Source: Fibrobacter sp.
GTDB lineage: Bacteria > Fibrobacterota > Fibrobacteria > Fibrobacterales > Fibrobacteraceae
Direction of reading: 5' to 3'
NCBI GenBank assembly: GCA_012515825.1
Contig: JAAYXQ010000003.1
Location: 1 to 13,227, forward strand
DNA: 13,227 nucleotides
Every line of letters starts with the position of its first letter. Position 1 is the stretch's first letter. Both the position numbers and the translations under genes were made by a program. Under the pieces are notes generated by a model. That model was given only the letters and a program-made list of their open reading frames with translations, searched no databases and had not been told where the DNA came from. This document shows, piece by piece, positions 6,536-13,227 of the stretch.

Positions 6536-7639
6536 TTATTCAAGTTTTCCTTGTTGTTCTCTTGGAATATTAGGATACTCTACATTTTTTAATATAGATT
6601 CTTCACAATTAGGGTCCGCTTGCAACTGTACCATTAATTGTTCCATCATTTGAAGCGATTCATCTACAGGCCTATTTTTTAATGAATCAGATGCTGTTTT
6701 GTTATTAATCATGTTATAAATTCTCATTTTTTCTCTTAAGAATAACATTTCTTTAACAAAGGCTTTTCCTTTTTCTTGATTACATTCAGGGATTTCAGCT
6801 AACGTTGCTTTGTATCGATTTTTTCTTTCATTTATTTTCATATCACATGAATCCGCCATAATGGCGTCATCCCAATAGAGATTCTTACATGATTGTATTA
6901 TTTTTTCACGCGCAACATTATAATCAACTAAGTTTACTGCTAAATACATATAAAATTCTTCATCATTTTCGAATAAATGAGATCGAAAGTCATGTTCTTC
7001 GACAATAAAAGTCTGTAATTCTTCTTGATGGCGTTCTGCGATTTCTCCCATAGTATGCAAAACCATATCTTCAAGACTAGATTCAGCAGAGTGATTATTT
7101 TTTTGAGCTGCCTTAAAAGACTCATCTCGAACAAAAACGTCTGCATTAATAATACCCTCTCCTAATAGCTTTTGAATACTTTCCTGATTCAGTAAATCTA
7201 AGTTTAATCGAGTCATTTCTTTTCGATCAAATTCTTCTTCTGCCTTTTCAGCAAATAAATTGGTTATTGGGTTGACAAGTGCAAACATATTTTTAATAGT
7301 ATCACTCTGATAAGGAACTATAGCTTTAATTTTTGAGTCATCCAACTCTACAACAACATCCATTGGCCATTTTGCTTTTTCTATTCCAAAAAAACATTGG
7401 TATTCTCCAGCTTCATTTGTAACTCCCTTACATACTCGTTCACCAGCATTATTATTCACATAGAAGGTTCTTGCTGACGCCGCATAACCAGTGGCTGCAA
7501 TACCCTCCAAAAGAAGACTCTCTTCAAGAGGGACTTCATTACTTGCTGGATTTGAAGCATCTTCAGAGCAAGCTGAAAAAAGCATCGCGCTCATGGCAAA
7601 TACACTGAGTGCTGTTATTTTTGTGATTGTGGTTTTCAT
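6536..7639 (-). CDS. Lipoprotein, paralogue of the 4271-5566 product
   Basis: The product has 367 residues. A signal peptide (MKTTITK plus a hydrophobic stretch) ends in MLFSAC, giving Cys24 as the probable lipidated cysteine; Phe at -3 is unusual, but the context is otherwise good. A small beta domain at 45-84 (EGIAATGYAASA, then VTNEAGEY) contains two cysteines, 70 and 82, that are absent from the paralogue and could form a disulfide. LVNPITN is at 121-127 and HTMGEIAER at 195-203. The rest is highly charged and probably helical, with several further cysteines. AAGGA lies upstream of the ATG. It probably has its own promoter in 7640-7728 and ends at the hairpin 6488-6515. The function is unknown. 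Confidence 0.85.
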   Translation of the reverse strand: MKTTITKITALSVFAMSAMLFSACSEDASNPASNEVPLEESLLLEGIAATGYAASARTFYVNNNAGERVCKGVTNEAGEYQCFFGIEKAKWPMDVVVELDDSKIKAIVPYQSDTIKNMFALVNPITNLFAEKAEEEFDRKEMTRLNLDLLNQESIQKLLGEGIINADVFVRDESFKAAQKNNHSAESSLEDMVLHTMGEIAERHQEELQTFIVEEHDFRSHLFENDEEFYMYLAVNLVDYNVAREKIIQSCKNLYWDDAIMADSCDMKINERKNRYKATLAEIPECNQEKGKAFVKEMLFLREKMRIYNMINNKTASDSLKNRPVDESLQMMEQLMVQLQADPNCEESILKNVEYPNIPREQQGKLE

Positions 7640-7728
7640 GATATATTTCCTTGATTGAGGTTGAAATAAAGTGTTTACACCTATAAGTTATTCAACTTCA
7701 CCACAGATAAAAAGCGCATTAAAGCAAA

Positions 7729-7754
7729 AAACGCTCTTGTTTTTGTGAGCGTTT
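7729..7754 (-). terminator. Rho-independent terminator of the 10946-7858 operon
   Basis: AAACGCTC (7729-7736) and GAGCGTTT (7747-7754) are perfect 8-bp arms with a 10-base loop. Read on the - strand, the stem is followed by TTTGCTTT. It lies about 100 bp beyond the stop codon of the 688-residue protein and upstream of the lipoprotein gene. Confidence 0.75.
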
Positions 7755-7799
7755 AACTAGAGATAACACAACAAAACATTGAAATTTTAATAAAGACAA

Positions 7800-7865
7800 G
7801 CATTTAACTCACTTTTATAATAAAAGAATCAATAAAAATTAATTATAAAAGTGAGCATTAAATGC
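7800..7865. repeat. Long inverted repeat spanning a stop codon
   Basis: The arms are 7800-7821 and 7842-7865. CTCACTTTTATAAT (7808-7821) pairs perfectly with ATTATAAAAGTGAG (7842-7855). The outer GCATTTAA pairs with TTAAATGC after a 2-base CA bulge, so 22 bp can pair around a 20-base loop. The stop codon of the 688-residue protein (7858-7860) lies in the right arm. A transcript would carry a long stem exactly at the end of translation, ahead of the terminator at 7729-7754. Confidence 0.75.
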
Positions 7866-9924
7866 TAGTTCTATTACTTCTAATACAAGAAGGAAGACCC
7901 GTAGCAGCAGCAGCATCAGCTAAAAGAGGGAATTTTCTTGACACCGCTTTTGTAGAACCATCTAATTCTTTTAAATAGCCAATCATAAATACACTAGATA
8001 ACTGAGGAATTAAATAATAAAGATATTCTGATGCCTCATTACTTGCAATGTCTTTTATTTGATACAAGCTTGTGGCCAACGAGACACTAATAGAAGTGAT
8101 CTGGCTTTGATATTTTAACTCTGGATCCATGGGTAATAAACTACCAATTCCATTTAAGACTAAATCAAAAGCAATACTCGTTCTATATTTTTTTTCTGCG
8201 TCTGAGATTTCTGCAAACGGCGCATATGTAGGGAACAAAAAGCCACTCTTATACGCTATCGCAAGTAATGGGGAAATATTTGTCTTAACAGATAAAGCAA
8301 AATATTGATGTGCAGCGATAATCTTAAAGGCTTCTTCTAAATATTCTTCAGATTTTTCTTTTAATGCACATAAAGGAATGGCGGCAGTAAAAGCAGGAAG
8401 ATCCATCCAAGTTAATTTTTTACCTCCGCTAATTTCAGAATAATATGCAGATAATAAAGGAATTTGTACTTCCTTTTCTAATAAAGATTCGATGGGAATA
8501 ATAAGCTTTTGAATATGTTTCAAAATCATCGGAGAATCATCATTAATTTTTTCTAATGACATCAAAGAAAGAGCTTTCATTACTTTTAATAAACCACTCA
8601 TTACATAAGAATAAAAGTTTTCTGATCTCTGAAATAATTGAGAAAAATACTGCATCGCCGATTCAAAATCCATTGTTTTTTGTATTTCCACAACGGTCTT
8701 TTTCAAATCAGCTAAAAAATCATCCCAATCTTCTATGTAATCATTTTTAAGTATGGATGACTCTAAAAAGAAGTTTTTATCAACATCAGAATTTATAAGC
8801 GTTTGCCATAAAAAATTACGACTTAGAAATTCAAAATGCCCCATATCTTTTATTTTAATATAACCAGAAGCATTGAGTGTTTCTGAAATAGAAAGATTAG
8901 GGTCTAAACTATTTATCATCTGAGTAAAGATTTTATTGGTTTCCCATAAATAACTAATACCCTGACGAAGAGTTTCTTTCATACACGTTTCAATAGAAGA
9001 ATCAAAAAGAGAATACTGCAGTCTCGTTTCTAAAGCAATTTTCTGGGTGGTTTCATATAATTTTTTTGTATCTACAAAAAAACCTAACCATTCATATAAA
9101 TCGTTGAAAGAAACACCAATTAAACAAAACAAAATTTCAACAATATCTAAAACAGAAGATTCAGAAAAGTCATCAATAAAATAAATGTATTGTAAATCTT
9201 CAGATTGATATAAGAAATAAAAGCCTACTTTCTTTTCAAAAATAACTTCTTGAATGAGAATACTTTTATTTTTTACCGCATCTCTAAAATCCGCTACTTT
9301 TCCGTATTGAACAAGCTCTTTGGAGTCAATCTCTTTTTTAAAAAGAGATAGAGCATCTTCATTCCATTCAAAATATTTTAATGTTTGAGGATCATTTACC
9401 AATTTAAAACCAGGGTAAATCATCTCTGAAGAAGAAGAGAAATGGAATAAATGTTTTATACTTTTACAAAGCGCTTTTAATGTTTCTTCTTTACAATTCT
9501 CAGGAGAAATAAAGGGTTTTCCTCCCCTTTTTTTGGCCATTAAAAAGCAATCATTTTCTAAAGAGGAAAGTTTTTTATAAATCGGCCCTGATGGGTGAAT
9601 ATGAACCGTCTCCTCTTCTTCTGCCTGTCGAATAGTAAATTCAGGAAATGAAAGTGTAGAAGTTTCGCCAACAATATAAATATGACCTAAAGCATTTGTT
9701 CTTACTAAAATCGGCTGAGAAGGACCTACAAAGCATAATTTCCCATTAATTTCGACATCAATATCATCTGAAGAAGAAAGCCAAAACTCAACATCATAGG
9801 CTCCCGTTTCCCTATCATCATAAACAGTTATTTCAGTAACATAGGATGGGTATTTTTCAAGTGCTTCATTTTTTAAGCGAATGCTTTCCATTAAAGTTCT
9901 ATAAATTCGATAATGATATTTCAT
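7858..9924 (-). CDS. Uncharacterised 688-residue protein in an operon with a permuted papain-like hydrolase
   Basis: I do not recognise this gene. A TTG opens the frame at 9945, but the ATG at 9924 (MKYHYRIYR) has AAAGGA nine bases upstream and is preferred. No signal peptide or clear membrane segment is seen. Residues about 27-112 alternate short beta-type strands (ITVYDDRETGAYDVEFWL, a KLCFVG strand, LVRTNALGHIYIV, TVHIHPSGPIY) and look like an N-terminal beta-sandwich. It is followed by AKKRGGKPFI (130-139) and a long, mostly alpha-helical remainder rich in aromatic and acidic residues. The N-terminal pattern loosely recalls large uncharacterised proteins with an N-terminal beta domain from other phyla, but that is memory, not a search. 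It starts 29 bp after the hydrolase gene, with no terminator between, so the two are probably co-transcribed. The last codons lie in a long inverted repeat. Confidence 0.85.
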   Translation of the reverse strand: MKYHYRIYRTLMESIRLKNEALEKYPSYVTEITVYDDRETGAYDVEFWLSSSDDIDVEINGKLCFVGPSQPILVRTNALGHIYIVGETSTLSFPEFTIRQAEEEETVHIHPSGPIYKKLSSLENDCFLMAKKRGGKPFISPENCKEETLKALCKSIKHLFHFSSSSEMIYPGFKLVNDPQTLKYFEWNEDALSLFKKEIDSKELVQYGKVADFRDAVKNKSILIQEVIFEKKVGFYFLYQSEDLQYIYFIDDFSESSVLDIVEILFCLIGVSFNDLYEWLGFFVDTKKLYETTQKIALETRLQYSLFDSSIETCMKETLRQGISYLWETNKIFTQMINSLDPNLSISETLNASGYIKIKDMGHFEFLSRNFLWQTLINSDVDKNFFLESSILKNDYIEDWDDFLADLKKTVVEIQKTMDFESAMQYFSQLFQRSENFYSYVMSGLLKVMKALSLMSLEKINDDSPMILKHIQKLIIPIESLLEKEVQIPLLSAYYSEISGGKKLTWMDLPAFTAAIPLCALKEKSEEYLEEAFKIIAAHQYFALSVKTNISPLLAIAYKSGFLFPTYAPFAEISDAEKKYRTSIAFDLVLNGIGSLLPMDPELKYQSQITSISVSLATSLYQIKDIASNEASEYLYYLIPQLSSVFMIGYLKELDGSTKAVSRKFPLLADAAAATGLPSCIRSNRTSI

Positions 9925-9933
9925 AACACTAAT

Positions 9934-9939
9934 TCCTTT
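9934..9939 (-). promoter_or_regulatory. Shine-Dalgarno deciding the start of the 688-residue protein
   Basis: AAAGGA lies nine bases before the ATG at 9924. The TTG at 9945 that opens the frame has no comparable site upstream; the preceding bases read CTCCTTA, which is anti-Shine-Dalgarno in sense. Confidence 0.7.
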
Positions 9940-9953
9940 ATTCAATAAGGAGC

Positions 9954-10946
9954 TTATTCATCCATGCGATCAAATGGAATCCAACCCAAAGGGTCTAAAT
10001 TTTTCATGTGTAGTTTTAAATCGGCTGGGGTAATAAATAACGATCGATTATAATCTACTGCATTTCGATTTAGCTTTTCAAAAGAGGATAAAGACCTTTC
10101 TCCAAAACGGAGTTCATACCATTTGTCTGAGAAAAGGATCACAGCTGCAATCAAATCATTATGTAATTCAAAAGTGCGCTTATTTTCTAACAAAAATGTT
10201 TTTTTCCTTTGCAATTTAACCCATAAAGCAATTTCAGATTCTATATCACTATACGTGTCTTCAAATTCTACTGCATTAAATTCAATCACACGAGAAGATT
10301 TATGAATTTCATTAAAGATTCTTCTAATTAAATTGGGTTCTTTAGAGGATGAGGATTTGAAGTACCGATCCTCATACAAATCCAACTTATATTTTGCCTC
10401 TAACTTAGACGCCTCTTCAAAACAGCAAAAAACAAATTGAGAACAAATCATCAATTCTTTTTCAGTATTATTCTTTTGACTTAAGTACTCATCAATAGCG
10501 CTAGCGGCAACTAATAAAACTTTAGTAATTATTTTTTCAGGGTATTTATAAACAGGAATTTTTTTGTATAACAAAATTAGAGCTAACAAAACTAAAGAAG
10601 TCCAATCACAAGGTATAGTGTCATGCAAATAAGATTGTGCTTTTAATAATACAGGTTTGATATCACAAATGTCTTTTAATCGACGAACATAAACAGGTTG
10701 CCCTTTTAAATTGGGTTTCATTATATATGGTCTTAAGCCTAATGCACCTTCATCTGCAAAAACAGCTTCTCCCTTATTATTTAAACCAAGATAAATTCCA
10801 GAATGACTTACATCAGAATCAGTTAAATAAGATATCGCTAAAGATACAGCATCCTCTTTTTCAGCGCGAAAAACTAGAATATCTCCTGGTAACAACTCAG
10901 AAAATTCAAGCTGTCGTTCATCAGTTATAAATTGACTTTCATTCAT
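9954..10946 (-). CDS. Probable permuted papain-like (YiiX/NlpC-P60-related) thiol hydrolase
   Basis: The 330-residue protein begins with the layout of the YiiX-type circularly permuted NlpC/P60 group: LLPGDILVFR at 18-27, a catalytic-type histidine in SDVSHSGIYLG (His48), an acidic residue after the next strand (FADEGALGLRPY, Glu66 the likely candidate), and a late nucleophile in MICSQFVFCCFEEAS (Cys168). In this group the His precedes the Cys, as here. Members act on amide, ester or thioester bonds in peptides or lipids; the substrate cannot be told. WTSLVLLALILLYKK at 115-129 is hydrophobic but short and may be a core or membrane-touching helix. The C-terminal 130 residues are helical and unrecognised. 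There is no signal peptide, so it is cytoplasmic or exported by another route. GGGAG precedes the ATG by nine bases. It is the first gene of a two-gene operon with the 688-residue protein. Confidence 0.75.
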   Translation of the reverse strand: MNESQFITDERQLEFSELLPGDILVFRAEKEDAVSLAISYLTDSDVSHSGIYLGLNNKGEAVFADEGALGLRPYIMKPNLKGQPVYVRRLKDICDIKPVLLKAQSYLHDTIPCDWTSLVLLALILLYKKIPVYKYPEKIITKVLLVAASAIDEYLSQKNNTEKELMICSQFVFCCFEEASKLEAKYKLDLYEDRYFKSSSSKEPNLIRRIFNEIHKSSRVIEFNAVEFEDTYSDIESEIALWVKLQRKKTFLLENKRTFELHNDLIAAVILFSDKWYELRFGERSLSSFEKLNRNAVDYNRSLFITPADLKLHMKNLDPLGWIPFDRMDE

Positions 10947-11049
10947 TTAATGATGCTCCCAAAAACAAAAAACACTTATTAAAAATCAATACAATAATTA
11001 TTTAAAATACAGACAAATTCAATCAACACTCATTTTTCATAGAACTAAC

Positions 11050-11080
11050 CAAAAAGGCTTTATTTTTCTAAAAAAAGCCT
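11050..11080 (-). terminator. Rho-independent terminator of the LuxR-TPR gene
   Basis: AGGCTTT (11055-11061) and AAAGCCT (11074-11080) form a stem with an AT-rich inner part that can extend it. On the - strand it is followed by TTTTTGG. It lies 44 bp past the stop codon of the regulator, so the hydrolase operon has its own promoter in about 10960-11040. That stretch is very AT-rich with several weak TTGNNT/TATNNT combinations, none clearly best. Confidence 0.75.
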
Positions 11081-11124
11081 ATTTTATAATCTATCAATAA
11101 AATAATCCCCTTATCAACTTTTTT

Positions 11125-12513
11125 TTATGGAATTATCAGCTGAACATGAGATAGAGATTCTTCCACTCGTTTTCTCAACGAAACATTTAATATGTTCAAA
11201 GCACTCCGAATAGTCAATAAATCGGCTTCATCGATCATTTTTTGAAGTTCTTTTGCTTCTTTTTTCGCCTTATTTATTTGACCAAGATGGATTAGAGAGC
11301 TCACATAGAAACCTCTATTGATCCAAGAAGAGGTCTGTAGATAAAAGCTTTCTTCCAAAACAGCTATCGCTTCTTGATAGCGTTCTAATCCATAAAGAAG
11401 GATACTCATCACGACCAGATTATTACCAGAATAACGAAATTCAGGACATAATGAGAAGCCATAGTCCATATATTCATAACCCTTCTGATAATCTCCTGTA
11501 AAACAATATTGCTGCCCTAATAAAGTATAAACCATTTGAAGTGATGGATCAATACGAAGAGCGTTCTTAAGTAAGAGGATGGCGCCAGGAACATCTCCAA
11601 TCATCATTTGCCCCACAGCTTGTATATACCAAGACTGTGCACTCGATTGAGATAAATTCTTCAATGTTTGACAACACTGCATAAAGCACATTTTTGTTTG
11701 TTCTACATCTTTTGAATAATGATGCATCAAAATGAGATATTCAGTCGCTGCTAAACCATATAAAGCAAAAATATTATGTGGATTATCTTTTAAAATGCCA
11801 GAAAAAATCAAATGCGCTTTTTGTACGGACTCTTTGGATCGAATCTCAATCATTCTTAAACCATATAAAATGCTACTAGACTTATTTTCTGGAAGGGAAA
11901 GGTTTTCTGGTTCTGTCAGATTGATTTGAGTGATAAGCACTCTAAGCACATTTGCTGCAATCGCATGAGCCGCCCAATCTTCTACGTGTTTTCCAGAAAA
12001 TAGAGAGTTAGATAGGTTTCGGTTCCAAATGGAGGCCTTATTTTTATAATCGTCAATATAAATATTGACATCAAAAGAGTCGCCTGTTTTTTCTATTTCC
12101 GTACGTAAGAAAATAGAATCTCTTGAATTTAAATCCACTTGGTCTAAATTGGATTCTAATATCACATCGACAAATGTTTTTAATGATAAAAGAGCGACCA
12201 CCGCATCTTTCATCTTTTTTAGAGTCTCTTGAGGGAGGGTATTACTCTTAAAATCACTAATAATGACCACGATAGAATTGTACATTCCATCTTGAATTTG
12301 ATGTTCTTTCGATTTCTGATAATAAAGAGCCGCTTCTGTTCGATTCGATACATTTAATGCAGAAAAAAGTCGAGCTACGTGTACTTTAACCGTGTTTTCA
12401 GATAACCCCAGATAGCGCGCAATCTCAGCATTGGTACAGCCTTTGGCTATATACTCTAAAATTTCCATTTGCCTGGAAGTGAGAGGTATATGTTCTGAAC
12501 CAATATCTAACAA
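11125..12513 (-). CDS. LuxR-type HTH regulator with TolB-like middle region and TPR repeats
   Basis: With the TTG start at 12513 the product has 462 residues. An N-terminal GerE/LuxR helix-turn-helix spans about 10-67 (PLTSRQMEILEYIAKG, then IARYLGLSENTVKVHVARLF and SNRTEAALYY). Residues about 79-193 (IVVIISDF, FLRTEIEKTGDSFDVNIYIDD, ASIWNRNLS) follow the pattern of the TolB-like domain that lies between the DNA-binding domain and TPRs in CadC/HilA-like and 'adenylate cyclase'-type TPR regulators, though with a LuxR instead of an OmpR-type DNA-binding domain. Residues about 215-430 contain TPR-like helical pairs (for example AILLLKNALRIDPSLQMVYTL). There is no receiver domain and no membrane segment. 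A longer TTG frame starts at 12564, but that codon overlaps the predicted -35. Target genes are unknown; the divergent lipoprotein gene is a natural candidate. Confidence 0.85.
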   Translation of the reverse strand: MLDIGSEHIPLTSRQMEILEYIAKGCTNAEIARYLGLSENTVKVHVARLFSALNVSNRTEAALYYQKSKEHQIQDGMYNSIVVIISDFKSNTLPQETLKKMKDAVVALLSLKTFVDVILESNLDQVDLNSRDSIFLRTEIEKTGDSFDVNIYIDDYKNKASIWNRNLSNSLFSGKHVEDWAAHAIAANVLRVLITQINLTEPENLSLPENKSSSILYGLRMIEIRSKESVQKAHLIFSGILKDNPHNIFALYGLAATEYLILMHHYSKDVEQTKMCFMQCCQTLKNLSQSSAQSWYIQAVGQMMIGDVPGAILLLKNALRIDPSLQMVYTLLGQQYCFTGDYQKGYEYMDYGFSLCPEFRYSGNNLVVMSILLYGLERYQEAIAVLEESFYLQTSSWINRGFYVSSLIHLGQINKAKKEAKELQKMIDEADLLTIRSALNILNVSLRKRVEESLSHVQLIIP

Positions 12514-12519
12514 AAAAGA

Positions 12520-12525
12520 CTCCTT
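12520..12525 (-). promoter_or_regulatory. Shine-Dalgarno deciding the TTG start of the regulator
   Basis: AAGGAG is followed by six bases (TCTTTT) and then TTG at 12513-12511, which is ideal spacing. No ATG is available nearby in this frame, so a TTG start is the best reading. Confidence 0.75.
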
Positions 12526-12535
12526 ATTGTTTTGG

Positions 12536-12564
12536 ATAATAACCTTAAAAAAGGCAAAATCCAA
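12536..12564 (-). promoter_or_regulatory. Sigma70-like promoter of the LuxR-TPR gene
   Basis: On the - strand TTGGAT (12564-12559) and TATTAT (12541-12536) are separated by 17 bases. This would place the transcript start near 12529 and give a leader of about 16 bases that contains the Shine-Dalgarno. The -35 lies within AAATCCAAAT (12557-12566), which is repeated in inverted orientation at 12661-12670. Confidence 0.5.
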
Positions 12565-12756
12565 ATATAATTTAACTTCAAAAAAAAAATATGAAGAAAA
12601 AAAATGGGCTTAGACCTATTTTATGATTAGATTCTTTAAATTCTTACTTTTTCCACATTAATTTGGATTTCACAACCTTTTAAACACTAATATTCAATTA
12701 AATAATTTTTTTTATATGAATATTCAGTAAAAAAAATATTTATTCATTATTCTTTG

Positions 12757-12781
12757 TTAAGGATAGGAATAGCATCCTTAA
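12757..12781. repeat. 8-bp inverted repeat, candidate operator
   Basis: TTAAGGAT (12757-12764) and ATCCTTAA (12774-12781) are perfect arms with a 9-base spacer, giving centres about 17 bp apart, which suits a dimeric regulator. It lies 25 bp upstream of the predicted -35 of the rightward lipoprotein gene. No T-run follows on the + strand, so a terminator role is less likely. Confidence 0.5.
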
Positions 12782-12805
12782 AATAGGCTCTCTTTTAGAA
12801 AATCT

Positions 12806-12834
12806 TTGATCAAAAGAATGGAACTTATTATTTT
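12806..12834 (+). promoter_or_regulatory. Sigma70-like promoter candidate for the rightward lipoprotein gene
   Basis: TTGATC (12806-12811) and TATTTT (12829-12834) are separated by 17 bases; each hexamer matches four of six consensus positions. The start codon lies 30 bp downstream of the -10, leaving a short leader. In DNA this AT-rich, such matches arise easily. Confidence 0.35.
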
Positions 12835-12863
12835 TACCTTGTGCGTTAGAACGGAGAAAAAAA

Positions 12864-13227
12864 ATGAAAATTCAATCGATTATATTAAACCTATGTGCTA
12901 TTCTATTGTTATCTGCTTGTGCAGGTAATTTGAAACAAGAACCTCCGCTCGCCAAAAGTTCCTTAAAAATTGCTGAATTCAAACCCACTTTTACACCACC
13001 TAAAGTGGACGCGTCTTTTTATACAGAAACATTAAAAAAATTAGAAAAGAAAGACACGGCAGTCTTAGATTCTATTGACATGACTCGTTTTAGATTTTCC
13101 TACCTCGCCTATCGTAAGAGCATACGCCTTTTTAGCACCGATGCTCTCGATAAAAAGCTAAGCAAGGCTATGACTAAAACGAACTTTAATGAGATTGAAA
13201 AAATAGCGGATGAAATTCTAGAGATGG
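12864..13227 (+). CDS. Lipoprotein, 3'-truncated by the window edge
   Basis: An ATG at 12864, with GGAG seven bases upstream, opens a frame that runs off the right edge after 121 codons. Residues 1-18 form a short signal peptide and LLLSAC gives Cys19 as the lipidation site, so the protein should be envelope-anchored. A Lys/Pro-rich linker follows. The segment from about residue 70 (MTRFRFSYLAYRKSIRL, then LDKKLSKAM and FNEIEKIADEIL) loosely resembles the start of DUF4919-type lipoproteins, which continue into TPR-like helices, but too little is visible to be sure. It is divergent from the LuxR-TPR regulator, which may control it. Confidence 0.8.
   Translation, partial: MKIQSIILNLCAILLLSACAGNLKQEPPLAKSSLKIAEFKPTFTPPKVDASFYTETLKKLEKKDTAVLDSIDMTRFRFSYLAYRKSIRLFSTDALDKKLSKAMTKTNFNEIEKIADEILEM

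Larger units (their letters stand above)
12514..12863. other. Divergent intergenic region with candidate operators
   Basis: This 350-bp AT-rich region separates the LuxR-TPR regulator from the rightward lipoprotein gene. It has no credible ORF. It holds a promoter candidate in each direction, the AAATCCAAAT/ATTTGGATTT inverted pair (12557-12566 and 12661-12670), a TGAATATTCA palindrome at 12717-12726, and the inverted repeat 12757-12781. Its position between divergent genes suits autoregulation or co-regulation. Confidence 0.6.

Noticed and set aside
12623..12661. Tiny + strand ORF (MIRFFKFLLFPH) in the divergent gap
   Set aside because: Twelve codons in AT-rich DNA without a Shine-Dalgarno; indistinguishable from chance.

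Overview
The window looks like chromosomal DNA of an AT-rich (roughly one third G+C by eye) anaerobic bacterium, most likely a member of the Fibrobacterota. The strongest clue is a 288-residue TIGR02147/DUF4423 protein (5566-6432), a family greatly expanded in Fibrobacter. A biotin synthase with the cysteine pattern of the anaerobe-type enzyme and several lipoproteins with Gram-negative-style lipoboxes fit that picture. The lineage is an inference; there is no rRNA or other marker to confirm it.

Left part (1-4250): biotin synthesis. A bioC fragment on the + strand runs in from the left edge and converges on a tightly overlapping bioB-bioD-bioA operon on the - strand. BioC starts the pimeloyl chain; BioA, BioD and BioB carry out the last three steps (KAPA to DAPA to dethiobiotin to biotin). 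The 487-bp convergent gap holds a family of short AT-rich palindromic repeats.

Middle (4271-7639): two related lipoprotein genes flank a TIGR02147 regulator-like gene, all on the - strand. The downstream lipoprotein gene is translationally coupled to the TIGR02147 gene through a TAATG overlap. The two lipoproteins share an N-terminal small beta domain, an LVNPITN motif and a later H-[ST]-[ML]-G-E-[IV]-A motif, so they look like diverged duplicates.

Right middle (7858-10946): a two-gene - strand operon encodes a probable circularly permuted papain-like (NlpC/P60-related, YiiX-like) thiol hydrolase and a 688-residue protein that I cannot name. Neither has a signal peptide. The operon is bounded by terminators and ends in a very long inverted repeat. 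It is the best candidate here for an undescribed system.

Right end (11125-13227): a LuxR-type HTH protein with a TolB-like middle region and C-terminal TPR repeats is transcribed leftward. It is divergent from a lipoprotein gene that runs off the right edge. Their shared 350-bp upstream region has promoter-like elements and two inverted repeats that could be operators.
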